Notes: generated by a model from the sequence alone, not told the origin. Positions 9,323 through 20,635 are shown, counted from the first letter of the stretch. The stretch is 64,000 bases of DNA from Flectonema sp. DT1601 (GCA_964019425.1 OZ025853.1:310001-374000), one strand, 5' to 3'. Made by a program: numbers and translations.

Positions 9323-11382
9323 CTAATGTTTACTCTCATAGTGTCTCGTCAATAGAGAAAAACGAAGAGCAATAATAGTATCCCGAGTACTAACTGATGA
9401 GTTCCTTCTAAAGATCCTGTCGAGTAGGTTTGCCAGAAGTTCCATCGGCATGTGAGGATCGACTTTGTGAAGACATTCAGCGACGTCTTCATTTATAAGT
9501 TCATGAGAGTCTAAGTCAAGAAGAGCATCCTCAACGTCTCCCAGGTACTGATCTCTGTCTTGAAGAGATTTCAGTCGTAATGACTCTACAACAGCTGTTT
9601 CATTCTGATTGTGATCATTAGCGAATAGTAAGTCAGTAACAATGTCATCATTGTGAAGAATACCTGTTATGTGTTATTAAACTTGTTATAAATATTAAAA
9701 ACAGTAGATCAACCATTACACAACATACCTGTTTGTGTTTGCAGATCTTTCTCTAATGCCTCACACATCACATGACCGTACTCAGTTAATTGTAAATGTG
9801 ATAGCAAGGCGTCTTTTTGTACTATTCCAGGGCTTTTCCGATCTTCGAGATTCTTTACTTCGTCTTTTAGTATTTTAACCAAGTCGAGTTGACGTTGTAC
9901 AAGGTTTTCAGTAACCTCTCCAAACAAACACGTTAAGAATAAAAAACAATCAGGATCAGATGGATACTGCTGTACTGTTGATATGACATTGTAAGCCTCA
10001 GAAATTGGTGAAGCCGGAAACTTACGAATTAAGAATTGAAGGAAAGCCTCATCCAGAGTCCCAGTCGAACGAGATAAACGTTCTCTCCAGAACTCACGAA
10101 TAATAAATTCAGCTGATCTTTTGGACATGTTTTGATTTGGGATACGAACTGTTGATCTAAGAAAGACTGGAATGTCGCTATTACACCCCAACGGAGTTAT
10201 CCATCTCTGAGTTGGGGATGATCTTAATTTAGTAAAAGGTGAGAATTTCGTTATGTCATCATCCTGCAGTTTCCGCAGCCGTAATATATTCTCAACTAGG
10301 TTATCTGTTGTAATTCTAGTGTTCGTATCATACTTTATAACATTATCAGGGTATTGTTCCCAATCAGGCCGAGGTGTCTTCTGAGCTGCTCTGCTTGACA
10401 CAACCGCGTTTTGTAGTTTCGTCAATTCATCTTTCAAGGTAATATAATCAGGATGTTTTTGTAAAGAACCTCCTTGTTGTTCTAAGACTTTTATTTTTTG
10501 TCGGAGGGTATCGTTCTCTTCAATGCAAGACTTCGCGTGTCTTCTCATTGTCGATGTTTTCTTTTCTGCTTCTCGAAGTCGTTCTTCTAAGATTGGTATT
10601 AGTGTGTTTGCTGTTGAGTTGGTTTCAGCTGCTACGAGGCGTTTTTCGAGTTTTCGGATCCTATTTATGAGAGTTTGATTGGCACTAGAAACAGTAACAG
10701 ATTCATTCACGATGATTTGATTTGATGACTGGATTCTTTTAGAATCTTCTTCAACCTCCGCCATCTTCTTATTGGTATCTTTAATCTTTTGAATCGTAAC
10801 TTTGTGTAATTTTTGCTCAATCTTTATTTCATCACGCAAAGAGTTGATTGTTTCATGAAGATCAGATATGTTAACAGCATGAGCGTCATCTCTGCTATCT
10901 AACGCGATGTGTGCTTTCTCTAATAGAGACGTGACAAATCGTTCATAAGATCGTAACTCTGCCATACACCAGACAAGTGACGCTCGATAAGTCTTGAAAC
11001 CAGAAGCAAAAGAGCACGCGGCAGACATAAAAATGTTAACTCGATCTCGTCTATATCCCAATGACGTTTCATTATTTGAATTTTCTGAAAATATGATACC
11101 ACTTGGTTGAATGTCTTTGTAGGCGTCTTTTATACTTTCTCCGAAAGGGTTTTTAGTTGGTCCATCACATGTTTTGTGTTCCCAGGATACTTGTTGTAGC
11201 CCTTTGGCGATTATCTTTTCAATGTGAATGAGCAGTTCCGGTTTTGTTCCTCCAACGGCATTGCCAGGCCACGTGTCATAGTATCGCATTACTTCTTTAC
11301 TATTACTCATTCCATTTGCTCCGTTTACGTCTATTTGTCTGTGACGACTTTTAAGTGGTGCAAGACCCTGTAATGATCTCAT
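9323..11382 (-). CDS. TSNAXIP1: TSNAXIP1-like coiled-coil protein, probably axonemal
   Basis: Exons 11382-9729 and 9663-9323 joined over a 65-nt intron (GTATGT...TAACAG) in frame; 664 residues. The last exon encodes 113 residues ending HYESKH and is supported by its open frame and stop TAG at 9323. Residues about 115-165 hold a helical block with FKTYRASLVWCMAELRSYE, which resembles the TSNAXIP1 N-terminal domain (FKTY...EYE). A long coiled coil follows (about 165-330), then the short motif RPDWEQYP, which I remember from this family, and a C-terminal all-helical domain. TSNAXIP1 proteins are conserved with cilia. A possible non-coding 5' intron lies at 11545-11399 (GTAAGA...CACAG). Subfamily assignment is tentative. 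Confidence 0.62.
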
Positions 11383-11962
11383 TTGTGGTGTGGCCAGTCT
11401 GTGACAAGAGATGAGTATAACAAGAGCTGAGTAGAGGTATTTTGTCTCAAATCATCTAAAACGGTTGTTGTTTAACTGTAGGAATGAAGTATAATAGTAT
11501 CCACAAAAATTGTGATTCTAATTTCTAACTAATAATCATTCTTACCTTTCTCTAGTTGTTTATTTTCTTGCAATCCAGTAATCGCTTAGACCAATTTAGA
11601 GGGAAAGTAGGGATCAGATAGTACTCTCTCCACAGGCAATCAATCTGAAACGATGCCGATGGGAAGTTTTTAGTCATACTTTGCCTGATAGCTCAGTGGT
11701 CACGTGAATAGTGCTTGTTGGTATCACCAGTCTCCTCTATAGTCGAAACGTTTTTTTTTTTGGTTTTTTTTTTACAATACTTCGAATGCATTATATTTCT
11801 TCATGAGCAATCATCAGCAAAAAAGCGGCTTTTTTTGAAAAACATAGTCCGAGTAAATACAATGTGGAATTGAGGATTGGGGAAGGGGGGTTCGGCGGCT
11901 AACTATAATGATATTAATATATTGTATTGTATCAAAAAAGTACAGTGAAGTTGAGGTAGGTG
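11383..11962. other. Spacer, possible 5' untranslated exon
   Basis: No coding gene seen. A donor-like AAAG/GTAAGA at 11545 and an acceptor-like CACAG at 11399 on the minus strand may define a 5' UTR intron of the TSNAXIP1-like gene. A weak tRNA-like stretch near 11691-11750 lacks a T arm. Confidence 0.4.
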
Positions 11963-14295
11963 TTATGTGTCAATTGTATCTCCTGTTTCCTCCATCGGAA
12001 CATTCGGATCGCAGTTTGCGTCTGGTTGAGGAGTGTGTCGACTAAGAACATCAGCAATCGTATCATAAACATAACAAACTGGTTCAGGACTCCTACTTTG
12101 AGCTTCTCTTGCTATTTCAAGAGCAGTGTATCCCCACCAGTCTCTTGACGTTACATCAACACCAGCAGCCAGTAGCATTTTAACAATTTCAACATTACCA
12201 TGTTGAACAGCAATACACAGAGGAGTCATCCTACTGTGATCAGAAGCTCTAAGATCAGCGCCGTACTTTATAAGGAGTTGAACTTGCGGTGCATCTTTAT
12301 TAACAATTGCTTTGTTTATTAAGTCTGCTTCACTAACATCATCCAATCCAAGAAGACCACCTGCTCTGGCTATGGTTGCAGCAGCATCAGCATTATGACA
12401 TAAGATTGCCTGTAATAGTGGAGTGTATCCATTTCTGTCTTTGTGATGTACTAAGGCTCCATTGGTAATCAAATATTCGGTAACGTCAGCATGTCCTGCA
12501 GCAGCTGCTATGTGAAGTGGAGTTCTAGAGTCATAGTCCTGAACATCTACCTGCCATCCTGCGTCGCTTTCTACTAATAATTTGATTGATTGTATATCAC
12601 CTGATCGAGCTGCATTACACATCACTATTCCATTGAGGTAGTCTCTTAGTTCTTCTTCTTCACCTTCAGAATTAACTTCCATAGCTGAACTAAGTTTTGA
12701 TAAGAATTCATCAGACCCAGCTGTTTTATATTTTTATTTTATTTTGTGAAAGTGTTATAATTTAACAATCGACATAAAGTACATACCGTTGAACTTATTT
12801 GCGACTGACACGGTGAGCTCCCCTCGCAAGTCCTGTCCGATTTGTGAGCGGATCTGTTGTTTTATATTGGTTAAGTTGGGTTAAGAATTAACGGTTTTCA
12901 ACTACGTCGGTACGAAATAAAAATATAAAAACCTACCTTAGTAACATCATCTTTGTATTGGCCCAGAAGGAAGGCAAGTTTCACAAGAGCGCACTCAGCT
13001 GTCATATCGACGCCAGAAACAACTCCGACTCTGGTCAAAGCGTTTGTAGCTTCATCAGCAACGCAGCCTTCGAGACATTGGGTTGTATTGACTACTACTA
13101 TTCCTCTTGCTGTTGCTTGTTTTAATATGTGAAGAATGTCTTTTCTTACGTTCGGAGCATTTCCATATCCAAACGTTCGAAGAACAACACCTCTGATTGG
13201 AGGTGCTAACAACGCCTTAACAGCTGTAGATGTGATTCCAGGAAAGATATGAAGCAAAGCAACATCAGAACAGAGTTGAGTATGCAGTCTGAGTGGCGAC
13301 ATTGTTGTTGGTTGTCTGACCAATCTCCATTCAATGTCTATTGTAACACCCGCAGTTCCAAGAACTGGGAAGTTAGGAGTGTCGTAACAAGTAAATGATG
13401 TTGGATTACTTATTATAGCACGACTTCCTCTAAACATCTTCCCACTGCTATAAAGACATATTTCAGGTACGACAAAGTGTCCAGCTATTGTAATAGCATC
13501 TATTAGATTAGTAAGTGAATCGGTTCGAGGTTCACAAAGTGGAACAACACCACCTGTTATTATAACTGTCTTACCAATGTGTTCAAGCATAAAAGAAAGA
13601 GCTGCTGCTGTGTAAGAAACTGTGTCAGTTCCGTGAAGCAGCACAAATCCATCATACGTGTCGTAGTTATCTGCGACGTGGTTTGCAATCTTTACCCAGT
13701 CACACATATCCATTGAGGAACTGTCCATCAAAGGATCACATTCCAATAGCGAAAACCGAACTCTCTTATCGTAGTGACTTAGCGGGGTTATGAAATCGTC
13801 GTCCTTTGCATCGGCGTTTTGATCATTTAACATCGGATAGCCTCTGATAACATCCTTCATGTATCCCCTTGCTGGAGTGTACACTCCTGGAGTAGCCTCG
13901 TCTTTCTTAAATCCTATTGAGCCGGATGCGTACAGAACTAGTACTCTGCTGTCTCCGGGTATGAAATTTTTAGTACTTTCAGTTGCAATCTTTCCGAGAT
14001 TACCAGGATGATGTTGTTTAATGTAGGATGCCTCAGATGTGTAGGCATCCTCATCGACAGAGCTGTCTAATGCTACTGATATTGGTGTTCTTTCTGGAGG
14101 TGTTCCATCTTCGAGACTTGATCCTAGTCGCATCCTCTTCTCTTGTGATGCTCTGGCTACGAATTTTGCAATATTTGCAGTAGGTTTTAACATCCTTGAT
14201 TGGTAGTTCTCATCTGTTTGCTTAGAACTACGCTTCGACGTTCCAGGTGACGTTACTGATACGACTGTCGAATGAGATGTATTCGTTGAGGCCAT
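11963..14295 (-). CDS. ASPG: L-asparaginase with C-terminal ankyrin repeats (60-kDa lysophospholipase type)
   Basis: Three exons (14295-12937, 12853-12787, 12720-11963) join in frame into 727 residues. Residues about 115-480 are a type I L-asparaginase, hydrolysing asparagine to aspartate and ammonia: HGTDT, the ITGGVVPLCEPRTDS block and the RGSR motif are present. The linker contains LRGELT, also seen at the C-terminus of other asparaginases. Residues about 500-700 hold four to five ankyrin repeats (TPLHIAAAAGHADVTEYLI, TPLCIAVQHGNVEIVKMLL). This order is that of animal ASPG. The first active-site loop reads YASGSIG where the family has YTGGTIG, so the nucleophilic Thr is Ser. I chose MASTNTS as start; an in-frame hydrophobic extension of 22 codons exists upstream (14361) but lies in AT-rich leader sequence. 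Confidence 0.88.
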
Positions 14296-14470
14296 ACCAT
14301 TCCTGATTATGAAATTAAGAAAATTGAAATAAAACAAAAGAATTGATACGAAAACAACCAACTACAGAGTTACAATGAGGGTTTTTATGTTTTTTTTTTT
14401 GTTTCTTTTTTTTTTTTTATTATTTACGTATACGAATCGACTTATAAAATCTAAAAAGTTCCTCAACACG

Positions 14471-15613
14471 TCATCCAAATTTTGAACACATCAAAGGAGG
14501 GGGAAGCTCACTCTCAAGAGAAGCATTGATCGCGTCGTGAGCTGCTTTTAGTTTCCTCTGAAGAATATTAACATCAGCGTCAGACTGCAGGCTGATGATT
14601 TCTCGATCCTTGGCGCTGATAGTTCGATGAAGATTTGCTACTTCTGCTTTGAGAGATACAATCGTTTGCTGGTCTTTTTCATAAGAAGAATTCTTACGTG
14701 ATAATTCTTTTATAGCTGTTCGTCTATCCGAGTCCATATTTTCACAAGCATCACGCTGACGTCCCAACTCTTCTCTCAGAGATGATATTAAGAGTCGCTG
14801 ACGAGCTGCTTCACTTTCTTGATCTGGAGACGACGGTTTTCGCATTGCAATAAAATCTCGATTAGTTTGACGTTTTTCCGAACCTAAAAAAGTCGGAGAT
14901 ATCAAACTCTTATTATGCTCTGATCTTGGAGCCGCACCCGGAGGAGGAAGAACCTTCGCATTATAAATATGTTCCTGCATTTCTCTGTCTATCATTTCAG
15001 TGGATCCAACCCAAGCGACTACTGGGGATAGGTCGTTAATATTTATCTCTCTGTGCCTCATAAGTAAATAATCAATCAAGACTGAAGGATCATCGACGTG
15101 AGTAGCAACCAACTCAGCAGCACTTTCTGGAATGAAATATTTTCTGAATAGTTCTGTTAAGAAGCGAGTTATTCTTTTTTGCTTATCGAGATATGCCTGA
15201 CGAGCATCAGCCCATTCCCGAATGAATTCGAGATTGTCAGATGACTTGTTGGTATATTTTTGTTTTAAGGTTTGAACCAAAAGGTAAGGATCGTCAGCAT
15301 AGCTGCTTACGATTTGATGAGAAGTACCAATCTTTTGCAGATCACCAATATCACGATAAAAATTATCAAATTGAACGGCCGTTATGAAGTCGATTTCACT
15401 AAGTTGGTATTCCCATCGATTTCTCTCGTTGGCACGTTTTCGAAGACGCTTAACTTGCTCTTTACTATTTTGAGAAAACGGCATTGCTTCAATCGCTGCA
15501 TCCTTCAACTTTCTAAATTTGTCAACGGTTATCTGGTCCCTCCACAAATAATCAATCACATCCTTCTGCACTCCATACCTCCTGAGGGTGTCACGTAGAG
15601 TACTGTCAGGCAT
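14471..15613 (-). CDS. Helical protein with an internal repeat and C-terminal coiled coil, unknown function
   Basis: 380 residues, single exon, start at the first ATG. Residues about 70-120 and 140-190 look like two copies of one helical repeat: both have an aromatic-rich helix followed by a D-D-P-x-x-L segment (SYADDPYLLVQTLKQKY and THVDDPSVLIDYLLMRHRE). Repeats of this kind (Tyr/Phe-rich helix, then a helix ending in KY) are common in protist cytoskeletal proteins. Residues about 195-260 are low-complexity and Pro-rich; about 260-365 form a coiled coil with heptad leucines. Nothing points to an enzyme. Given its neighbours a flagellar or cytoskeletal role is possible, but this is a guess. 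Confidence 0.75.
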   Translation of the reverse strand: MPDSTLRDTLRRYGVQKDVIDYLWRDQITVDKFRKLKDAAIEAMPFSQNSKEQVKRLRKRANERNRWEYQLSEIDFITAVQFDNFYRDIGDLQKIGTSHQIVSSYADDPYLLVQTLKQKYTNKSSDNLEFIREWADARQAYLDKQKRITRFLTELFRKYFIPESAAELVATHVDDPSVLIDYLLMRHREININDLSPVVAWVGSTEMIDREMQEHIYNAKVLPPPGAAPRSEHNKSLISPTFLGSEKRQTNRDFIAMRKPSSPDQESEAARQRLLISSLREELGRQRDACENMDSDRRTAIKELSRKNSSYEKDQQTIVSLKAEVANLHRTISAKDREIISLQSDADVNILQRKLKAAHDAINASLESELPPPLMCSKFG

Positions 15614-15768
15614 TCATTTATTTTATACATATAAACTGTATCAAAAAATATATATAATAAATAAATCAACTCCAAACTATTAAAACACACCAAGGATCCA
15701 AAAACAGATGAATAAACTTTTGCGGCGATGAATGTGGTTCAATTGCTGCATAGAATATGAATATACAA

Positions 15769-16999
15769 TTACACAGGTACAGCATCGTTGTCATTGACCA
15801 AACGTTTCTGTAAGTCAATCATTTGAAATTCATTTTCTTCTATTCCATGTCTCGAATGTTGCATGTACCTCCACGTATACCAGACAACAATAACTGCAGG
15901 ACAGGCTACTATGATTCCCGTTTTCGAAAATGAACTTAGAGCAGCATTGTAGTTGCTTGTTGAGGTTTTATTGAAGTGTAAGTCGTCAGGAACAGGTGAT
16001 TTATAAGAGAAAACACCATCACAAGGTCCATATCCAAGAGTGTAGGTTTCGTTATTTCGTATTAAAAAAGAACTCCTGTCAAAACCATAGCATTCGGGTG
16101 TTGGATTTCTACTAATCAGTTCCCTAACTCGAAAATTGCTGTTCTCACCACTCTTATTTTCCCTTGCCAATATTCCTATTGTGATAGTACCAGCTGATAA
16201 AGCAACGTAGAGCAAGGTTACAACTAATCCTTTTGATGTGCAAGTCTTTTTAAGTGAAATAACACATGCCAAAGAAACCACAATATTCAAAAAATGTCCA
16301 ACTATCACTACGGAAGCCATATCGGCAGCCCGTGCCTCGGCCACCATAAGTTTGAAACCGGATTCACACGGATTGTTTTTTTCTAAAAAACAACCGAATG
16401 GGACCATATCTTGACACACATCTTCCGTATCTGTTTTATGTTTTTATGTTAACATAAATAATTTTTGAGAAGATTTATTATGGACATGGTAATCATAGCA
16501 TACCAGACACATCACTGAAAGCATCAGAAAGGTTTAATATTTTTATATCATTACAGTAAGTTGCCTTAACTTCACAATCAGAATTGACACTGCATTGAGT
16601 TTCAATGTATGAGTTCTTGTAGTTGAATGATTTAATTTGACCAACAAGAATGATTAAACAACTCACCGTCGATAACAAAATTGACATAAAAACTACAATC
16701 AGGAACATTTGATTGACCTTCTTCGCGTATTTACGAAATGTAGACATTCTCCAAATCTCTTTTGGTGAGGCTAACGACGGTCGTACACATGTCCTAAAAT
16801 GTTCTCGATTGGTATAGCATGTGATTGGTAATATTGATATTATAAACGGAGCAATCGGCGATGAACCGACGACAGAAAACTTATTGTCAATTTGAATCCA
16901 CAAAAACACGCCAAACGTAATCACCGATGCCGTGAAAATTGAAACAGAAAAATAAAATTTCCTCCTGATGATGGAGCCCGGTCGGTCTGTAATTTCCAT
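15769..16999 (-). CDS. Six-pass membrane protein with cysteine-containing loops
   Basis: Exons 16999-16504 and 16430-15769 join in frame across a 73-nt intron (GTATGC...AAACAG) to give 385 residues. Hydrophobic helices lie at about 15-35, 47-62, 96-120, 205-225, 232-253 and 335-355. The loop after helix 3 (about 121-200) has a cluster of cysteines (QCSVNSDCE, YCND, VCQD, GCF, PCE), and the loop before helix 6 has N-x-S/T sites (NETY, NKTS) and further cysteines, so both are probably extracellular and glycosylated. The first loop is basic (REHFRTCVRPS). I do not recognise the family; tetraspanin- or claudin-like layouts do not match cleanly. The C-terminal tail of about 30 residues is charged. 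Confidence 0.75.
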
Positions 17000-17569
17000 A
17001 ATTATATTATTAGAGAACCGACTAGAATGAAATAAATAAATTCAATGCTAACAAAATACACTTCATGAGAGTCCCGTCTCTGGTTATCTTTTTATTTCTG
17101 TCATTGCCACCTGTTTAAAAATAAATCGTACTAGAGATTATTCAGGTGGTAAAGAGAAAGCGAAAAAAAATGGTTACAGAAAAACAAAACAGAACAAACA
17201 TAATCAAAATTTGTGACTTGAAAAATAAAGTGGGGAAAAAAAAAGAGTTGCGAACATCAAGTTTAAGACGTAAACGACAAACCACGTCAATAAAGACAGG
17301 GACCTTCGCTTGTAGATAATATCGAAGCGAGAGGGTCGGAAAGTGCTACGTGTTTTTTTCTTTTTTTTTTTTTTTCAACCAGAAACAGGGTCGAGTCTGG
17401 ATGGATGTACTTTTCTTTTTTTCTTCTTCTCCTGTCCTCGAAAAGGCAGCTTGTTCAGCCGACAACCGGAGTATTCTAACAAAACAAAACATAAAAAAAA
17501 AAATAGTATCAGTAATAACGTAACAGCAGCAAGTATGCGATTTTATATTATTTCACAAAAAGAATAGAT
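17000..17569. other. Spacer
   Basis: No gene seen; T and A runs at about 17360-17376 and 17490-17501. Confidence 0.6.
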
Positions 17570-18769
17570 TCAGTCTGATAAGTCGTCATCGATACCAATA
17601 TCGAATCGATCAGCAGGTGTTTGTCCCTTTTTACGAGGTAATCTCTCGATTAGGTCAACAGTTGCGGCTTCATTGCAATTATAGTAACCATCTTTGTCTG
17701 AAAGTGTTGCAGTGAGAGAAAGCCAGTCTTCAGCTTCAACAATTGGATCACTGTGACGAGTCTTTAAGGAAGGTGGAGGATGTGGAATGGGTGAATTAAG
17801 CAAATCTCTTATGCCATCACCACTACCACACGAACGATGTGCTTGTGCCGCAAATATCCCAGCAAAACCACCACCTCCAGTGACACCAATACGACTTTTT
17901 AATGCCACAATTTCTGGAGAATCAACGAAATCATTTTTTCTCCCTTCAGGAAGCCTCCGTAGTCGTTCTGACCACGCATCTCTTTCCTCCGCGTTTATTA
18001 ATTCAGTTCTAAGTGATAGTAGACTGTTTAATGATGGTTCTTGTTCTTTGTTCATTCGACTACGTTCTTCTATTTCTTTTTCAATTAAATTAGTTACGAG
18101 ATTTATGTCATCACGGAGCATGTTTGCTTCGGTTGAAAGCATCTCCTGAAGGTCCTCAACGATCGATTCAAGGTGCTGAATATCATCTATTGATTTGAGA
18201 GAGAGGTTAGCTCGGTAGATATCAGACTTTTGATGTAGTTTTGTGGCTGCATCATTTTTAGATGAGAATCCCATTGGCAGTGAGTCATTAAAACATATAC
18301 TAGACAGAGTTGAATTAGGCGATATAGTCTGACCTGTAAAAGGTGTTGAAGGAGCACAACTAGGAGTTCCAACACCACCACCATCAATAAGATGCTCAAC
18401 AAGTGGTGCTGATGATTGTGAAAGTCTGTTTAAGTCTTTGACTCGAGTTAACATATCACGTAGCTGATCTTCAAGTTGAATTTTTTGCATGCCGACAATG
18501 GCAGCTCGTTTGCTTTGTTTAATCTCAGCAAGTACTTTAGTCTCACCTCTGTAGTCTCGCAGTATCGTTAAAAGATTTTGTAAGTCGCACAATAATTCTT
18601 CATTTTCTCGAATTTTCTCCTCACCGATCATCGTTCGTACCTCTTCCCTCTCTTGTCTGGCAATAACGAGTTTTGCTCTCCCCCAGAGTGTCGCTTCTCC
18701 AGCCATTAGTTCATTTAACTCGGGTATCACATCGTCTTTATCACATTCAGTACTTTGTTGTGTTCCCAT
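17570..18769 (-). CDS. Coiled-coil protein with possible N-myristoylation site, unknown function
   Basis: 399 residues, single exon, TGA stop at 17570. It begins MGTQQST; Gly2 with Ser/Thr at position 6 fits the N-myristoylation consensus, so membrane attachment is possible. Residues about 35-115 and 195-270 are coiled-coil (EREEVRTMIGEEKIRENEE and IEKEIEERSRMNKEQE), separated by a Ser/Pro-rich linker. A Gly-rich stretch (GGGGFAG, about 293-299) and an acidic C-terminus (DRFDIGIDDDLSD) follow. I do not recognise a family. Upstream lies the 3.4-kb repeat island. Confidence 0.75.
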   Translation of the reverse strand: MGTQQSTECDKDDVIPELNELMAGEATLWGRAKLVIARQEREEVRTMIGEEKIRENEELLCDLQNLLTILRDYRGETKVLAEIKQSKRAAIVGMQKIQLEDQLRDMLTRVKDLNRLSQSSAPLVEHLIDGGGVGTPSCAPSTPFTGQTISPNSTLSSICFNDSLPMGFSSKNDAATKLHQKSDIYRANLSLKSIDDIQHLESIVEDLQEMLSTEANMLRDDINLVTNLIEKEIEERSRMNKEQEPSLNSLLSLRTELINAEERDAWSERLRRLPEGRKNDFVDSPEIVALKSRIGVTGGGGFAGIFAAQAHRSCGSGDGIRDLLNSPIPHPPPSLKTRHSDPIVEAEDWLSLTATLSDKDGYYNCNEAATVDLIERLPRKKGQTPADRFDIGIDDDLSD

Positions 18770-19229
18770 ATTTCAGGGTTTTTACAACAGGTTTTTCGTG
18801 CTGTATCTTGTTTAAAAAAAGAAATTAATAATAATTTTATTAAAAATAAACAATACATGCACAGCTGAGATACAGAGACGGCTGCAGTGGAAGTGTAATC
18901 CACGCAGCGACAATGTAATTATTTACAGTTGGAGAGTGGGGTTCTTTATTTGTATTTTTTTTTTTTACCGGGAAGAAAACACATGCTTATACAGTTCTTT
19001 CACTTTTCTTTGTCTGCTAGAATTCTATCTGAGAAAACTGGTAGTCTTTAAAAGTGTAAGCCGAGTACAAGTTGCCTTCTGACGGGAGTTTTGTGAGTAG
19101 TCAGAAAACGTAACGCTCCAAACAAACAAAACTCTACTCCACCCACATCAGGTGCATTTCTTGTCTTAGCCTTGGCATGCTGCATTGGAAATTTTGTTTT
19201 CAACGTGGAAATATTTCGGAAAGGGTAGG

Positions 19230-19276
<47 letters not shown>

Positions 19277-19480
19277 TTTTATTCACCCCATCATGAAGGT
19301 AGGATGCATAAGAAGAAATATTTACAACAACGTGGCTCATCCGTTCATTCAGCTGCTATGAACGCTGACTAATTCGTAAGGTGCGTCCCTACCAAGGATA
19401 AGATTATCAAGGCTGAACTCGCAGTTCGCAAGGTCAATAAAAAATATATTTTTCTTTGGGTTCTCTAATTCTGTTCTCAC
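18770..19480. other. Spacer with a 41-A run
   Basis: No gene seen. A pure run of 41 A lies at 19232-19272. Presumably contains the promoter of the coiled-coil gene ending at 18769. Confidence 0.6.
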
Positions 19481-19527
19481 TGTTGAGGCCTAACAGACTC
19501 GGATAAGCGGCGTGTCTAACCTCAACA
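19481..19527. ncRNA. Hairpin unit with CGGA-WW-AGCGGC core, copy 1
   Basis: An outer 8-bp perfect stem TGTTGAGG (19481-19488) with CCTCAACA (19520-19527), an inner AGAC/GTCT stem (19495-19498, 19514-19517) and the core CTCGGATAAGCGGC in the loop. The core recurs at 19637, 19811 and 20971. Whether it is transcribed is unknown; the type reflects the structure only. Confidence 0.4.
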
Positions 19528-19627
19528 TTTAAAAAAAAAATTCAAAGGCAGACTCACGCTTGTGAGGGTGACAAGAATAACACCAACAGGTGTATAGGTT
19601 CACTTTTTTGTTCTCTCCCGTTGAGGA

Positions 19628-19664
19628 TTTGGTACGCTCGGAATAGCGGCGTACAAAAGCCAAA
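19628..19664. ncRNA. Hairpin unit with CGGA-WW-AGCGGC core, copy 2
   Basis: Core GCTCGGAATAGCGGC enclosed by TACGC/GCGTA (19633-19637 with 19649-19653) and a weaker outer TTTGG/CCAAA. The stem bases differ from those of copy 1 but pairing is kept. Confidence 0.35.
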
Positions 19665-19791
19665 CGTTGTTCAATTCACAAGCAACAGTCAATGAGAAAT
19701 CAAACCTTGTTGTTGACTCACAGATGTGTACTTTTCTTTGTGTAAATGTGTTGGGTAATAAGAATTAAATTCACAGTTCCGTTTTCCGTTA

Positions 19792-19842
19792 TCTTTTGAA
19801 GTTCTACAAACACGGATTAGCGGCATGCACAACCTCAAAAGA
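19792..19842. ncRNA. Hairpin unit with CGGA-WW-AGCGGC core, copy 3
   Basis: Outer stem TCTTTTGA (19792-19799) with TCAAAAGA (19835-19842), perfect over 8 bp; the loop holds CACGGATTAGCGGCATGC. Stem sequence differs from copy 1 at most positions on both sides. Confidence 0.4.
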
Positions 19843-20358
19843 GTAATAGATGTGTTGGGGTCATAAGAAAGTTCTCTAATTCCTATTCTCATTCAGATCC
19901 GTTCTAGTTGTCAAGATAGTGTCTCGACGTGGGTTGTTATATTAAATAACATTCGTCAAATTTTTTGTCGTTCCAAATATTTCAGATTCAGATCACGAAA
20001 TCGTGTTCTCATGAAATCGCTACGTGTAAATGATATTCTTCTTGTTGTTCGGGTTTTGGTTATAATAATTCACATCGTGAAAACGATAGTTGGCATATTC
20101 TGATCTCCTTCGTAGGTGACGGATGATGTAACCCGTACGTGTAAATAACTGCAATCGTTTGATAGTTTCAAACTATAAAAAAATTATTTAAAAAAAAAAA
20201 AAAAGGGGGGGGAAATATCTATCAGCTCACATCGTGTTAACGACAACAAACTTTTAATAGTTTCGCGTAATCTGTTGAGGGACAGTTTGAGGGACAGTTT
20301 CAAACATGGGAAAAAGAAAACAAACGTGTTTATAAGTGCAAGCCATTCCAGGGACGAG

Positions 20359-20396
20359 TTTGATCCTTAGCGGCAACCATAAGTAGCCGCATCAAA
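20359..20396. other. Hairpin, two stems
   Basis: TTTGAT (20359-20364) pairs with ATCAAA (20391-20396), and GCGGC (20370-20374) with GCCGC (20386-20390). The TTAGCGGC in the 5' arm echoes the core of the other hairpin family in this island. Confidence 0.5.
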
Positions 20397-20451
20397 ACTA
20401 GTCTCTAAAATAACTCATAAGCTACGGATGAGAGAAAGTTCTCTCGGTTCG

Positions 20452-20519
20452 ATGGCCGCTACTCACATCGTGTTAACGACGAGCAATGGCCGCTACTCAC
20501 ATCGTGTTAACGACGAGCA
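20452..20519. repeat. Tandem duplication, 2 x 34 bp
   Basis: Two exact copies (20452-20485 and 20486-20519) of a unit beginning ATGGCCGCTACTCACATCGT; each carries one motif B with its TCGT/ACGA stem. Confidence 0.9.
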
Positions 20520-20635
20520 ACGCCGTGAATAATAACATTTTGGAAAAACTGAAAATTTTTTTTTTTTTATTCTTTCTTCTTAAAATTACCATTTTACGTT
20601 CCGCATTCAGGTTCAGGAATCACAATAACACACAA

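Noticed and set aside
9709-9728. Direct end of the TSNAXIP1-like protein at LCNG
   Set aside because: The frame runs into a GTATGT donor; joining to 9663-9323 gives 113 further in-frame residues, so the early stop lies in an intron.
11691-11760. tRNA-like stretch (TAGCTCAGTGGTCA followed later by a T run)
   Set aside because: An A-box-like sequence is present, but there is no acceptor complement, no convincing anticodon arm and no GGTTCGA T arm. At best a chance match or an old tRNA relic.
14296-14361. In-frame hydrophobic N-terminal extension of the asparaginase
   Set aside because: It would add 22 hydrophobic residues as a signal anchor, but it lies in AT-rich leader sequence, and MASTNTS downstream gives the usual cytosolic start. 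Not excluded by sequence alone.
20452-20519. CRISPR-like direct repeats
   Set aside because: Only two head-to-tail copies without spacers, in a eukaryotic setting; an ordinary tandem duplication.
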